NCBI RefSeq assembly: GCF_002154725.1
Contig: NZ_MTAW01000221.1
Coordinates: forward strand, 1-64,000
Source: Nostoc sp. 106C
GTDB lineage: Bacteria; Cyanobacteriota; Cyanobacteriia; Cyanobacteriales; Nostocaceae
DNA: 64,000 bases
Direction: 5' to 3'
The notes under the pieces were generated by a model. It ran no database searches. It had not been told where the DNA came from and was given only the letters and a program-made list of their open reading frames with translations. The translations under genes were made by a program, and so were the position numbers. Of this stretch, positions 17,295 to 26,932 are shown piece by piece (positions within the stretch are counted from its first letter, which is position 1; each line of letters begins with the position of its first letter).

Positions 17295-18731
17295 CTAAAC
17301 TAGCGGTATGCCCCCATGTAGACCGATAGTTAGAAGTAGGGTGGGCATCGCCCACCGAAACACAAATATATGGTCAATGCTCACCCTACAAAATTTTGCA
17401 AATAAAATAAAGCTGCTGTTGGAGTTACTAGTACAACAAAGTGCAAATAAACTAACTATTTGAAATGACCCAAAAGCTAATAATATAAATATTTTAAATT
17501 TTGCACGGTGGCGCTAGTGATGCGATCGCCCAAACAATGTTGCAAAAATTTGTCTACTTAAAACAACAACACCCAAATTTCTACTAGCTTAGTTATTTCC
17601 TCTCTTTTCTTCACTACTATCTAGGGTTGCACTGATTGAAATCACACTTGCAGTGTCATTAAAGAATCAGTCACATCGCCCTCATTTAAGAACTACTTCG
17701 AGGAAATGTAAGTGTTAGATTTGGGTGTTGCTGTTAGTTGACGAGACAGATATTGAAACAGCGTTTTTACCTCTTAACTTAATTTAACTTTGGACTTTGG
17801 CTGTTGGATCTGCCAGGAAAGCTTGTTAGCTTCAATTAATAAATTATCACTCTTAGATTGAGGTGAAGTCTTCTCGCAATTAAACTTTACTTTTTGTAGT
17901 CATGCGTTAATGAAATAATTCCTCGGTCGTGACCATAGGCAATTTCGAGACGTTGGCGATCGCTTTACCAGGGAGCTGATAACATTCTCAATAAACTATA
18001 AAAAATCGGGTTATTGCAACCGACGCAAGATATACATTTACCCTAGCCAACTCCCAAGGCAAGTAATTCCTAACCTAGTAACTTTGAGGAGCGATCGCCA
18101 GCCTTAATGATTTGCTATTCTTACTCCAGCGAGCCTATTAATAGTATTTATAGTTGCAACAGATATTAATAGTTAGCAAAAATTTCAGGTTAAACAACAG
18201 TGATAAATTGTTAGTTCATCACAAGTAAGCTTGTGTAAACCATATATCCCATCATCTTGCAAACTGCCATAATTAAGCTAGATAAAAAACCTTGCTGCAA
18301 TTAAGCAATTATACATAGAAATTATTAAGATTTGATTTTGGTTACCTTATTGGTAGATAGTCTTGGTTGTTGGTCTTTTCGTCAATCTTCAAAAAATCCG
18401 CAAATATACGATATATCTTAAGACGTATTTGAATTTATTCTGGGAAGTGAATATACGAAAAGTCGAGAGATGTGACCGTAAGGCCAAATTTTCCAATCAT
18501 TCTAGTGAGTTGAGAAAACGCCTGGGATTCCTATGGGAAACAATGGCTAAATAATTAGGCATACAGATCCAGATAGCAAAATCCTGGGATTATGGCTAGG
18601 CAATCCTCTCATAAATACCGATCAAATTGATTGAGCAGCTTTATCTAAGAAGTAGAAGCTCAAAGTTAGGACTTATTGGAGTAGTATTTTTCCAAAGAAG
18701 ACCCCAAGATATGAGAATGTGAGGAAAAGGG
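17295..18731. other. Long intergenic region (1.4 kb) with no supported gene
   Basis: It opens with the dispersed GGTGGGC palindrome at 17340-17356. Several HIP1 sites follow. A short open stretch at 17501-17587 reads as ILHGGASDAIAQTMLQKFVY... and ends at a stop; it has a coding look but no proper start and may be a gene remnant. The 63-codon frame at 18363-18554 has no recognisable family or ribosome site. The long upstream region of the FHA gene could hold regulatory RNA or distant promoters, but I cannot identify any. Confidence 0.5.
17340..17356. repeat. GGTGGGC-atc-GCCCACC palindrome (dispersed repeat, second copy)
   Basis: The same 7-bp stem as at 14322, here about 45 bases after the manganese catalase stop. 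The flank GTAGG(G) is shared between copies. Confidence 0.65.
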
Positions 18732-21371
18732 ATGCCAGCAAATGAGCGGGAAAAAATACGTCACATTTTGGTAGTCAAAGACTTGCAAGGGCAACGAACT
18801 ATTCCCCTTCAAGAGGCTACTTATTCTCTTGGACGGGATTCACGAAATGCTATAGTCCTCCGTTCGCGCTCAGTGTCAAGACAACATGCCATTTTATTAA
18901 GGGTAACTATTCCAGAAACCGATCAATATGGTTTTCGGATTATTGATGGTGACTTCAAAGGAAAAAAAAGTACGAATGGTGTATTCGTCAATGGTACTAA
19001 ATGCTTCTCTCATAACCTTCAACATGGAGATGTCATCGCATTTGGTAATAACCAAGTTAGTGCGAAGTACTATGCTATTTCCAACCTATCAGAAAAAGCT
19101 TTTTCTGAATCTTTTACAGTTGAAGACATATCTAGCTTTCTGTCGGAGCAAGCCAATCCCGTCAATCCTTTTGAAACCTTAGTCGCTCCTGATTCTAATT
19201 TTGAAGGAGCTAGTGAAACAGTACTAGCTCGCCTAGCATCTTTTCCAGAACTCATCCCTAATCCAATTATCGAAATGGATACAGAGGGAACAGTAATTTA
19301 TCTCAATCCAGCTGCATCTTCCAAGTTTCCCAAACTGAGGGAAGCTGGGGAGCAGCACCCAGTCTTGGCAGGACTACTAAGCGCAATTCAAAATCGAGAG
19401 GCAAATTCTTTCGTTCGCGAGGTAGAAGTTGGTACAGAAGTTTTTGAACAATCCGTTCATTACCTGCCCGAAAGCGATTTAATTAGAACTTTCATCATTA
19501 GAGATATTACAGAGCAAAAGCGAGCCGCAGCCGAACTTCGCCAGCGAGACCGTCTACTACAGGCAGTCGCGGAAGCTGCCAATTATCTACTGGTCGAAAT
19601 GAACTACGAAACTGGTGTTGAGAAAGCTCTGGCGATGCTGGGCGAAGCTGCTGAAGCAGACCGTGCCTATCTCTTCAAAAACCATTTGCATCCGGTTACG
19701 GAGGAAATGGCGGTAAGTCTACGATTTGAATGGACACGCTCGCATATTGAGCCTTCACGCCACCACTGGCAGAATCAGCGCTATGACTCTTCTGGATTAG
19801 CCCGTTGGTATACTGCCCTTTCCCAAGGACAATCTATTATTGGACTCACCCGTGAATTTCCTATCGCTGAACAAAAAATTCTGGCTAGAGATAGGATTCA
19901 ATCTATCTATTTAGTGCCTCTGTGTCTGGGGGAAAAGTTCTGGGGTTACCTGGGTTTGGCAGACTGTTCAAAGGAACGTCAATGGTCAAGACACGAAGAG
20001 TCAACCCTGTTGACAATGGCTGCCAGTGTCAGTGGAGCTTGGCAGCGTCAGCAAGTAGAAGAAAGGATTCGCTACCAGGCTCTTCACGATTTGCTCACAG
20101 GGTTACCTAATCGCCTATTGTTTAATGAGTTGCTTGATAAAGCTTTACCTAATGCGGCTAGAAGTCGGGAAAGTCTAGCTGTAATGTTTCTCGATCTCGA
20201 TCGTTTCAAGGTGATCAATGACACTCTAGGGCATACACTAGGAGACATTCTATTAAAATCCGTAGCTCAAAGATTGAAAGATTGCTTGAGAAGTGGGGAC
20301 ACCGTTGCGCGTTGGGGCGGTGATGAATTTACCATCTTACTGCCCCAGGTCAATTACCTCGAAGAGGTAAAACAGGTAGCTCAGAGAATCTTACAAGCTT
20401 TAGAAAATCCCTTTGAAATAGAAGGGCACGAACTGTATGTGAGCGCCAGTCTTGGTATTGCTCTCCTTAACGATCATAGTCCTGATCCTGAAACCCTAAT
20501 CCAACATGCGGATGCAGCTTTGTATTACGCAAAAGATGCTGGGAGGAATAATTACCAGTTATACACCACTTCCCTAAGTACTAAGACGCCTGAACTCCTA
20601 ACTTTAGAGAAGAGTTTGCGCTATGCCCTAGAACGGAATGAATTTATGCTGTACTACCAGCCTAGGGTGAATATTGCAACGGGAGATATTACTGGCATGG
20701 AGGCTCTGCTACGCTGGCAACACCCGGAAATGGGGCTAGTAGCGCCTAATGTCTTTATCCCCCTTGCTGAGGAAAGTGGATTGATTGTCCCCATTGGAGA
20801 GTGGGTAATACGGACAGCTTGTAGGCAAAATAAAGCTTGGCAACAAGCAGGATTACCTTCGCTGACTGTCGCTGTCAATCTCTCCCTGAAACAGTTCCGC
20901 CAACCGAATTTAGTGGAAATTTTGGCTAGTATTTTACAAGAGACAGGTCTAGATCCAAAATTTTTAGAGTTAGAAATTACAGAATCAACCGCGATTGAGG
21001 ATTTAGAGTTCACCAGAAATGTGTTGGAAAATTTAAAGCAGATGGGTATTTACCTTTCTATCGATGACTTCGGTACAGGTCATTCTTCCCTTTCGCGCCT
21101 ACAGCTTTTGCCGCTTCACCATCTAAAAATCGATAAGTCTTTTATTCAAGAGTTGACAACGGATCACAAAGTAGCTCATATTGTCAAAGCGATCGTGGTA
21201 TTAGGGCAAAGTTTAGGGTTACGGCTTACTGCTGAAGGCGTAGAAAAACCAGAAGAACTAGAGTTTTTGAAATCTATCAATTGTGAGGATGTACAGGGTT
21301 ATCTGTTCTATCGACCGCTTTGTGCCCAGAAAATCACAGAAATACTGCAAAAAGAACAAGTAAAGCATTAG
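18732..21371 (+). CDS. FHA-PAS-GAF-GGDEF-EAL signalling protein
   Basis: An 879-residue soluble protein. The FHA domain (about 20-110) keeps the phosphothreonine-binding residues: SLGRDSRNAIVL, SVSRQHAIL and STNGVFVNG. A PAS domain lies at about 170-265 and a GAF domain at about 280-435. The GGDEF domain (about 445-605) has an intact RWGGDEF near residue 529. The EAL domain (about 615-870) has MEALLRWQHP near residue 657, plus ITESTAIED and IDDFGTGHSSL metal and catalytic residues. Both c-di-GMP synthesis and breakdown are therefore possible; the net activity cannot be told. An FHA input couples it to Ser/Thr kinase signalling. A tyrosine/dual-specificity phosphatase gene follows 48 bases later. 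GAGGAAAAGGG precedes the ATG. Confidence 0.94.
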   Translation: MPANEREKIRHILVVKDLQGQRTIPLQEATYSLGRDSRNAIVLRSRSVSRQHAILLRVTIPETDQYGFRIIDGDFKGKKSTNGVFVNGTKCFSHNLQHGDVIAFGNNQVSAKYYAISNLSEKAFSESFTVEDISSFLSEQANPVNPFETLVAPDSNFEGASETVLARLASFPELIPNPIIEMDTEGTVIYLNPAASSKFPKLREAGEQHPVLAGLLSAIQNREANSFVREVEVGTEVFEQSVHYLPESDLIRTFIIRDITEQKRAAAELRQRDRLLQAVAEAANYLLVEMNYETGVEKALAMLGEAAEADRAYLFKNHLHPVTEEMAVSLRFEWTRSHIEPSRHHWQNQRYDSSGLARWYTALSQGQSIIGLTREFPIAEQKILARDRIQSIYLVPLCLGEKFWGYLGLADCSKERQWSRHEESTLLTMAASVSGAWQRQQVEERIRYQALHDLLTGLPNRLLFNELLDKALPNAARSRESLAVMFLDLDRFKVINDTLGHTLGDILLKSVAQRLKDCLRSGDTVARWGGDEFTILLPQVNYLEEVKQVAQRILQALENPFEIEGHELYVSASLGIALLNDHSPDPETLIQHADAALYYAKDAGRNNYQLYTTSLSTKTPELLTLEKSLRYALERNEFMLYYQPRVNIATGDITGMEALLRWQHPEMGLVAPNVFIPLAEESGLIVPIGEWVIRTACRQNKAWQQAGLPSLTVAVNLSLKQFRQPNLVEILASILQETGLDPKFLELEITESTAIEDLEFTRNVLENLKQMGIYLSIDDFGTGHSSLSRLQLLPLHHLKIDKSFIQELTTDHKVAHIVKAIVVLGQSLGLRLTAEGVEKPEELEFLKSINCEDVQGYLFYRPLCAQKITEILQKEQVKH

Positions 21372-21419
21372 TACAACTGAAAGCTAAAATCAGAATAATC
21401 AGATGCTAGACTATTCAAA

Positions 21420-21977
21420 ATGTACAAGTTTGCTCCAGCAGGGGAGAATGAATCAATAGTATTTGGTGCGGCGCGCCCTGGATATGTAAACCAGAAAGTG
21501 CATGATTGGATTGAGTACATGAAGCAGCAAGATATCAAGCGAGTTTGTTGTCTTCTTCCCGAAAAGCATTTAGTTAATTATTCTGTTAATTTGCTCAAGA
21601 GATATGAACAAGAATTTGGTGGTAATCAGCAAGTTTGCTGGGCACCAATTGAAGATTTCCATCTATGTGATTTAGATACACTCACAACGAAAATACTTCC
21701 TTTTTTAATAGCAGCCAAAAAACAAGGCGAGAAGGTAGTTGTACACTGTTCTGGTGGTAACGGACGTACTGGCCATATACTAGCCGCATGGTTGGTAACT
21801 GTTCGCGGATTATCAAATACAACTGCAATAACTGCGGTTAAGAAAACAGGCAGAAATCCTTATGAAGCTGCGATAGCATCTGTGTTTAGCGGCAGAAATC
21901 CCTTTCAAGTTGTCAAAGAACTAGACTCACTGTTGAATAATTGCCGCCTCACAATACGTGCAGATGAGTTTACATAG
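21420..21977 (+). CDS. Protein-tyrosine / dual-specificity phosphatase family protein
   Basis: A 185-residue phosphatase with the complete P-loop HCSGGNGRTG (HCX5R) near residue 110. A general-acid Asp candidate lies in WAPIEDFHLCD before it. The helix KKTGRNPYEAAIAS follows. The family hydrolyses phosphotyrosine and often phosphoserine/threonine. It follows the FHA-GGDEF-EAL gene by 48 bases on the same strand. The pairing of a phosphothreonine reader and a phosphatase suggests that they act on the same phosphoproteins (inference). Confidence 0.88.
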   Translation: MYKFAPAGENESIVFGAARPGYVNQKVHDWIEYMKQQDIKRVCCLLPEKHLVNYSVNLLKRYEQEFGGNQQVCWAPIEDFHLCDLDTLTTKILPFLIAAKKQGEKVVVHCSGGNGRTGHILAAWLVTVRGLSNTTAITAVKKTGRNPYEAAIASVFSGRNPFQVVKELDSLLNNCRLTIRADEFT

Positions 21978-22139
21978 CTAGGAGAAATGTCAGGCTGCGA
22001 TCGCAGTTGTATTTAGCTCCGTAAATCTATATGATTGGCGTTTAGTGAAGTGTAATTCTTAAGATAAGATATCGTCAGGAAAAATATTCTGAATATTGCT
22101 ATTATCCTGGGCGATCGCTCTACTCATGAGGTAAATGAT

Positions 22140-22829
22140 ATGGCAATGGTTCTAGATAACGTCGTTCCTTTTGGGAGGTCAATGGATGAATATATAAAAA
22201 TGTTCAATTTAACCGACGCAGATTTAAATAAAAAAATTATTGGGATTGGCGATGGACCAGCAAGCTTTAATGCCGAAATGACAAGTCAAGGTAAAAGTGT
22301 AATTTCAGTTGATCCACTTTACCAATTTTCTAGCGATAAAATATTGCAACGCTTTAATCAAGTAGTTGATAACATTATTAACCAAGTTAAAGCTACACCT
22401 AATGATTGGGTATGGAGCTATCATAAATCTCCAGATGATTTACGCTCCAATCGAGTAGAAGTTATTCAAAAATTTATTGCTGATTATGAGATTGGTAAAA
22501 ATAATCATAGGTATGAAGTTGGCGAATTGCCAAAGTTAGCATATTCAAACCAAGCATTTGACCTAGCTCTTTGTTCACATTTTTTATTTTTATATTCAGA
22601 TCATTTCGCTTATGATTTTCACCTCAATTCCATTGAGGAGATGCTACGTATTGCTAAGGAAATTAGAATATTTCCTTTAATAACACTAATGTTGGAACCT
22701 TCTCCATATTTAGATGCAATAGTGAAGCATTACACTGCTAAAGATTACAATGTAGAGATTAAAGAAGTTGAATATGAACTACAGCTTGGTGGAAATCGGA
22801 TGTTGAGGATTGCTCGATTAAGAAGTTGA
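22140..22829 (+). CDS. Class I SAM-dependent methyltransferase-like protein
   Basis: A 229-residue protein with a Rossmann-type SAM site. Motif I is degenerate but readable (IIGIGDGPASFNAEM), the acidic end of strand 2 is VISVDPLY, and motif II/III is in QAFDLALCSHFLFLY. HSIEEMLRIAKEI-like text follows, as in small methyltransferases. The substrate is unknown. GAGGT lies 8 bases before the ATG. The last 12 bases overlap the 3' end of the convergent AI-2E permease gene, so the two transcripts are antisense there. Confidence 0.82.
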   Translation: MAMVLDNVVPFGRSMDEYIKMFNLTDADLNKKIIGIGDGPASFNAEMTSQGKSVISVDPLYQFSSDKILQRFNQVVDNIINQVKATPNDWVWSYHKSPDDLRSNRVEVIQKFIADYEIGKNNHRYEVGELPKLAYSNQAFDLALCSHFLFLYSDHFAYDFHLNSIEEMLRIAKEIRIFPLITLMLEPSPYLDAIVKHYTAKDYNVEIKEVEYELQLGGNRMLRIARLRS

Positions 22830-23918
22830 TTTCTCTGTTAACATTTCCGCTATTTCTTCACCCTCAATCACATTCTTAGAATCATTAGATACAGACATAA
22901 AACCATCTGCTGCATCTTTAATAAAACCAGCTACAGGTACGGCAATTAGCAAACCCAACAAACCACCTATATAAGTTCCTACTAGCAGGGAAATTATCAC
23001 CCATATCGGTCTAAGTCCTGTAAAACGCCCTAAAAGACGGGGTGCGATCGCCTGGTCGATTAACTGGTCGATAATAATAGCTACAGCAAAAATCTTTACT
23101 GCTAGCCAAACATTATGTGAAGCGATAATTAAAATAATTACAATCAGGCTGATGACATCACCAAAGGGAATTAAGCTTAAAAGCCCGACACCTAAACCAA
23201 AGAGTAAAGCAAACTGGACTTGGAAAACTAAAAATAATACGGTTTCGGCAACTCCCATCAGTAGCGCTAAACTTACTTGACCTATCAAGTAATTTTGAAA
23301 ATTTAATTGCAGAGACTGTCTAGCCTGTTGCGCAAAGCCCCAAGGTATTTTGTTAAATATACTCTCCCAAATTCGTTTACCATCTATTAATAAATAAAAA
23401 GTTAATACCACTGTTACTATTGCCTCTGAAAGGCTATCAATGGTATCTCTGATAATACTTAGAAAGTGATTAAATAAATACTCTAATTCATCAGGTACGT
23501 GATTAGAAACTTGAGATAGTATTTGACTTATATTAACCTTTAATTTTTGGTTTAAATCTGAATTATTTAAACTTTGGAGTTTTGCTTCATTAGCATCGAT
23601 CCATTGGGGCAGCAATTTAGCCATTTCATTAAATTGCTCTAATACAATGGGGAATAAGACAACAGCTAAACCAATAAAAATAATTAAAGCTGATATAAAA
23701 ACTATTCCTATTGCATAGTTACGTTTAACTCCACGTTGCTGAAGAATCGAAACAGGATAGTTTAAAATAAAAGCAAGCAAACCTGCTAGTACTAAAATTG
23801 TGACTATTGGTTGGAAGTATTTAAAAAATTGAAATGCTAGCCAACCATTGAGAAAAACTAAAGGAAATAGCAGTGTCAAAATTAATATTTTGATAAGTTG
23901 ATTTAGAGAAAAATTCAT
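22818..23918 (-). CDS. AI-2E family transporter (permease)
   Basis: A 366-residue polytopic membrane protein of the AI-2E (PerM) family. Hydrophobic segments are near the N-terminus (two), at about residue 60-85, and as a C-terminal group of four or five. Hallmarks are YPVSILQQRG, the large polar domain (about 90-150), VVLTFYLLIDGKRI, LIPFGDVISLIVI and the conserved GLRPIWVIISLLVGTYIGG. Members export small molecules, or Na+/H+ in some cases; the AI-2 role is proven only in E. coli TqsA. The ATG at 23918 is preferred over the in-frame TTG at 23924. Confidence 0.9.
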   Translation of the reverse strand: MNFSLNQLIKILILTLLFPLVFLNGWLAFQFFKYFQPIVTILVLAGLLAFILNYPVSILQQRGVKRNYAIGIVFISALIIFIGLAVVLFPIVLEQFNEMAKLLPQWIDANEAKLQSLNNSDLNQKLKVNISQILSQVSNHVPDELEYLFNHFLSIIRDTIDSLSEAIVTVVLTFYLLIDGKRIWESIFNKIPWGFAQQARQSLQLNFQNYLIGQVSLALLMGVAETVLFLVFQVQFALLFGLGVGLLSLIPFGDVISLIVIILIIASHNVWLAVKIFAVAIIIDQLIDQAIAPRLLGRFTGLRPIWVIISLLVGTYIGGLLGLLIAVPVAGFIKDAADGFMSVSNDSKNVIEGEEIAEMLTEKSTS

Positions 23919-24082
23919 AATCAATTCAATAAACTATTACTATTGCGATGTGACACAAGAAATATTCCTATAATTGTAAATTCGCTGTCATAATTATTCT
24001 AGGATTATATATTTAATAATGTTCAAGATAATACCAAACCTAGAAGAAACAACTTTTTATTTTTGAATTATGGGCAGCAGTT

Positions 24083-25516
24083 CTAACCTTCTTTAAAAGC
24101 TAAAAATTGCTCTTCATTTATGCGTCCTGCTTGATACAGCGTTTCTGTAATTTCGGAAATAGTTAAAACTGCATAGCTATGGTAACCATTTTTTCTCAAC
24201 CTATCTTTTACCCCTTGTTCATGGTCGATAAATACCACAATATCATTAACGTTTAGTCCCGCAGATTGCAATTTTTCTGCACCTTCCATCACACTTTTGC
24301 CACTGATGAGAATATCATCAACAACTACCACAGTTTCACCAGGATGGAAGTTACCCTCAATTACCTTGCGAGTTCCATGTGCTTTGACCTCCTTACGAGG
24401 AAAAATCATCGGATAATGAAGGCGCAAAGCTAAACCTGTTGCTGTGGGTAAAGAACCATAGGGAATACCTGCTATCCTATCAAAATTTAGGTTTTGCAAA
24501 ATCTGCTCATAAGCACTTAGAACTTGATTAAAAACTTGAGGATTAGAAATAATTTTACGTAAGTCAATGTAATATGGAAACGTTTCTCCCGAGGCTTGCA
24601 CAAAGTTACCAAACATGATGCAGCCGATATCATACAATTGTAAAATTAAATCTTGCTGCGGGTGTTGATTTAAAAAACACACATCGGGTAACCATACAGA
24701 ACAGGTAGAATTATTCTGAATAATATTAGTTTTAGCTTGATTAATTTCTGCCCTTAAAGAGTGAATTTCTGTAGCTAATTGTGGAGTTCCTAACATATCT
24801 TGAGGTACAGGAATTAGCAGTCCATCACCGTTATTATTTAAGCCTGCTGCTAAAATTTGATTGAAATTGCTACCCTCTGCCCAGATACTACGAGCCATAA
24901 TAATTCTTTCGGGTGCAACTGCTCGAATTAATGCCAAAACATCAGGATTTGTAGTTCCCACCTCTAGTCCTAATTGTTCTGGAGTGCCCCAATTTTTTGA
25001 TTCTTTTACCACCTGCAAGTATAAAGGCGATTCGTTGGTAGGATATTGCTGTAAAGTTTCCGCCCCTTGATTAGATGTACAACACAAAATAAATACAGCT
25101 TTATCAGGATAAACTAAAAATGGTGCTACATGATCTTGCCCGGTGTAGGGACTGAGCGTAATAGCATCTGCCCGCCATTGTGTAAACACAGTACGAGCAA
25201 AAATAGTACTGGTATTTAAGTCACTGTGTTTAGCATCTAAAATAATTGGAATATGGTCTGGGATAGCTGTTAAAGTTTTGTACAGCAGTTCTAAACCTGG
25301 AATACCTAAAGCTTCATAAAAGCCCAGTGTTGGTTTATAAGCACAAACACAATCAGCAGTTTCAGAAATAATAAATTGTAACCAATTCCACAAGCCAGTC
25401 ATGATATCTTGAGATTCATAACGAGCAGGCATCATTTCGGGATTTGGATCGAGTCCTACAAATAGTAAGCTTTGATTGCGGGCAATATTGTCATGTAATT
25501 TATCGAAAAATTTCAT
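24083..25516 (-). CDS. pyrFE: Bifunctional orotidine-5'-phosphate decarboxylase / orotate phosphoribosyltransferase
   Basis: A fused enzyme of 477 residues for the last two steps of UMP synthesis. The N-terminal half (about 1-270) is OMP decarboxylase: LLFVGLDPNPEMMP, the catalytic ILDAKHSDLN (DxKxxD), and IIMARSIW. The C-terminal half (about 290-475) is orotate phosphoribosyltransferase, with the PRPP loop VVVVDDILISGKSV and substrate loop GIPYGSLPTATGLALRL. The order decarboxylase first is the reverse of the animal UMP synthase and is known in cyanobacteria. The frame extends upstream to 25582, overlapping the molybdoenzyme gene; homologues start at MKFFDKL, so I use 25516. It lies 52 bases after that gene and is probably co-transcribed with it. 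Confidence 0.92.
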   Translation of the reverse strand: MKFFDKLHDNIARNQSLLFVGLDPNPEMMPARYESQDIMTGLWNWLQFIISETADCVCAYKPTLGFYEALGIPGLELLYKTLTAIPDHIPIILDAKHSDLNTSTIFARTVFTQWRADAITLSPYTGQDHVAPFLVYPDKAVFILCCTSNQGAETLQQYPTNESPLYLQVVKESKNWGTPEQLGLEVGTTNPDVLALIRAVAPERIIMARSIWAEGSNFNQILAAGLNNNGDGLLIPVPQDMLGTPQLATEIHSLRAEINQAKTNIIQNNSTCSVWLPDVCFLNQHPQQDLILQLYDIGCIMFGNFVQASGETFPYYIDLRKIISNPQVFNQVLSAYEQILQNLNFDRIAGIPYGSLPTATGLALRLHYPMIFPRKEVKAHGTRKVIEGNFHPGETVVVVDDILISGKSVMEGAEKLQSAGLNVNDIVVFIDHEQGVKDRLRKNGYHSYAVLTISEITETLYQAGRINEEQFLAFKEG

Positions 25517-25568
25517 AGTCATTTTTTTAAAGGTAATATTGCTAAGTTTTAACCAGATTAAGCACTTT

Positions 25569-26291
25569 TTAAAGTCCCGCAAACCATTCGTAACCTTGGT
25601 CTTCCCAATAGCCTTTAAAAGGCGATAAATAACTAGCTAGTGTAATTTGAGTCACCCATTTACTTTGCTTATAACCCAGTTTAATAGGCGAAGCCAAACG
25701 CAGAGGTGCACCGTTATCAATTGGTAAAGGCTCACCATTCTTTTGATAGGCTAATAAAGTTTGGGGATGCAACACCGATGCTATATCCCAACTTTCATAG
25801 TAGCCATCGGCTGATTTAAAATAAGCATACTTGACATTAGCTTTAGGTTGAGCAAGGGTAATAATCTCCTTTAAACGTATACCACCCCACTGCACGATCG
25901 CAGCCCAGCCTTCTACACAAACATGGCGAATAATCATGGAAGTTAAAGGTAAAGCTTGTATTTCTGCCATGCTCAGGCTGAGAGGATTATTGACTTCACC
26001 ATCAACAATTAAACGATACTTTTGTTGATCAATAATTGGAGTAGCTCTAAAGGTATTAACTATTAATGCTTCTGGTTGAATCTCACTGGCTGGAAATTCT
26101 GGTACTGGCTTTTGGGGATTAAATATCAATGCTTCTACTTTTTGATTTAGCGGTTCGGAAAGTTTACCTACTAAATCTTCAAAACTCGGTGTACCACAGC
26201 CAGCTAGCAAAAAGCTGACACCAGATAACCCAGAAATTTGGAAAAATTGACGGCGTGTTAATTGAAGACGATGATTGCGAATTAAACCCAT
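25569..26291 (-). CDS. Sulfite oxidase-like molybdopterin oxidoreductase (MsrP/YedY-like)
   Basis: A 240-residue molybdopterin enzyme with a twin-arginine-type N-terminus: LTRRQFFQISGLSGV, then FLLAGCG, which also forms a lipobox cysteine. The molybdenum-binding Cys is in IIRHVCVEGWAAIVQWGG, and the C-terminal part LASPIKLGYKQSKWVTQI matches the oxidoreductase fold. It is therefore exported folded and possibly lipid-anchored. A four-helix cytochrome b gene lies directly upstream, 41 bases from this start, and is the natural electron donor, as YedZ is for YedY. The substrate is unknown. A TTG-started extension to 26339 overlaps that gene and is not preferred. Confidence 0.9.
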   Translation of the reverse strand: MGLIRNHRLQLTRRQFFQISGLSGVSFLLAGCGTPSFEDLVGKLSEPLNQKVEALIFNPQKPVPEFPASEIQPEALIVNTFRATPIIDQQKYRLIVDGEVNNPLSLSMAEIQALPLTSMIIRHVCVEGWAAIVQWGGIRLKEIITLAQPKANVKYAYFKSADGYYESWDIASVLHPQTLLAYQKNGEPLPIDNGAPLRLASPIKLGYKQSKWVTQITLASYLSPFKGYWEDQGYEWFAGL

Positions 26292-26332
26292 ATTCAAAAA
26301 TATCAAATTCTTTGGTAGCAAGAGCAGCGAAT

Positions 26333-26932
26333 TTACCAAAACATAGATTCTGTAAGTTCCTCACCCCCAGCTTTACGCCCTAGTAGAGAATGAGCGATCG
26401 CAAATATAATTACTGTTGGGACTGAGGAAAAGTGAACAATCCGCAATGCTTCCCAACTCCCAAATATATTGACAATCCAGGGAAATTGCGCAGGTTTATA
26501 CATTCCTATGCCAGTAATTAATGCTAAGAGCAAAATAGGAATAATAGCTGTATAAACAATGCGATGCCAAGCATAAATCAACCGCTTGGAATTGTGGCTT
26601 TTTTGTAATGCTTTAAGATCGTTGACACCCACAAATCTATGTCGCCAACGTCGGGTAATTAAAATGTAAACTCCATACCACAATAAATTTAAGGAAAATA
26701 GCCACATGGCGAAAAAATGCCAATGTCTACCCCCAGCTAGCCAACCTCCTAATGTAAATAAAGGCGAAATGTGTAAACCTGCACGTCCACCAAAAACAGG
26801 ATTGGCATTATAAATTTGCAGCCCACTGGTAACCATGAGGAACAAACTAATGATATTACCAGAGTGGAAAATCTTAGCTCCTATTGCTTGAGTTGGTAAC
26901 TTCCGTGCTTTAGAGGGAATGGTTGAAGTCAT
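26333..26932 (-). CDS. Cytochrome b (b561/YedZ-like, DUF4405-type) membrane subunit
   Basis: A 199-residue membrane protein with four helices and histidines placed for two b haems: IFHSGNIISLFLMVTSGLQ, HWHFFAMWLFSLNLLWYGVY, WHRIVYTAIIPILLLALI and RIVHFSSVPTVIIFAIAHS. It closely matches the cytochrome b partners of small molybdopterin enzymes, and the molybdoenzyme gene follows directly. It should transfer quinol electrons to the exported partner. It is the first gene of the minus-strand run that continues into pyrFE. Confidence 0.88.
   Translation of the reverse strand: MTSTIPSKARKLPTQAIGAKIFHSGNIISLFLMVTSGLQIYNANPVFGGRAGLHISPLFTLGGWLAGGRHWHFFAMWLFSLNLLWYGVYILITRRWRHRFVGVNDLKALQKSHNSKRLIYAWHRIVYTAIIPILLLALITGIGMYKPAQFPWIVNIFGSWEALRIVHFSSVPTVIIFAIAHSLLGRKAGGEELTESMFW

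Noticed and set aside
17890-17970. Minus-strand fragment SDRQRLEIAYGHDRG...
   Set aside because: Only 23 codons between stops and no start; too short to separate from chance.
18363-18554. 63-codon plus-strand frame before the FHA gene
   Set aside because: No ribosome site, no family and unusual composition (clustered Lys/Arg/Ile); most likely chance.
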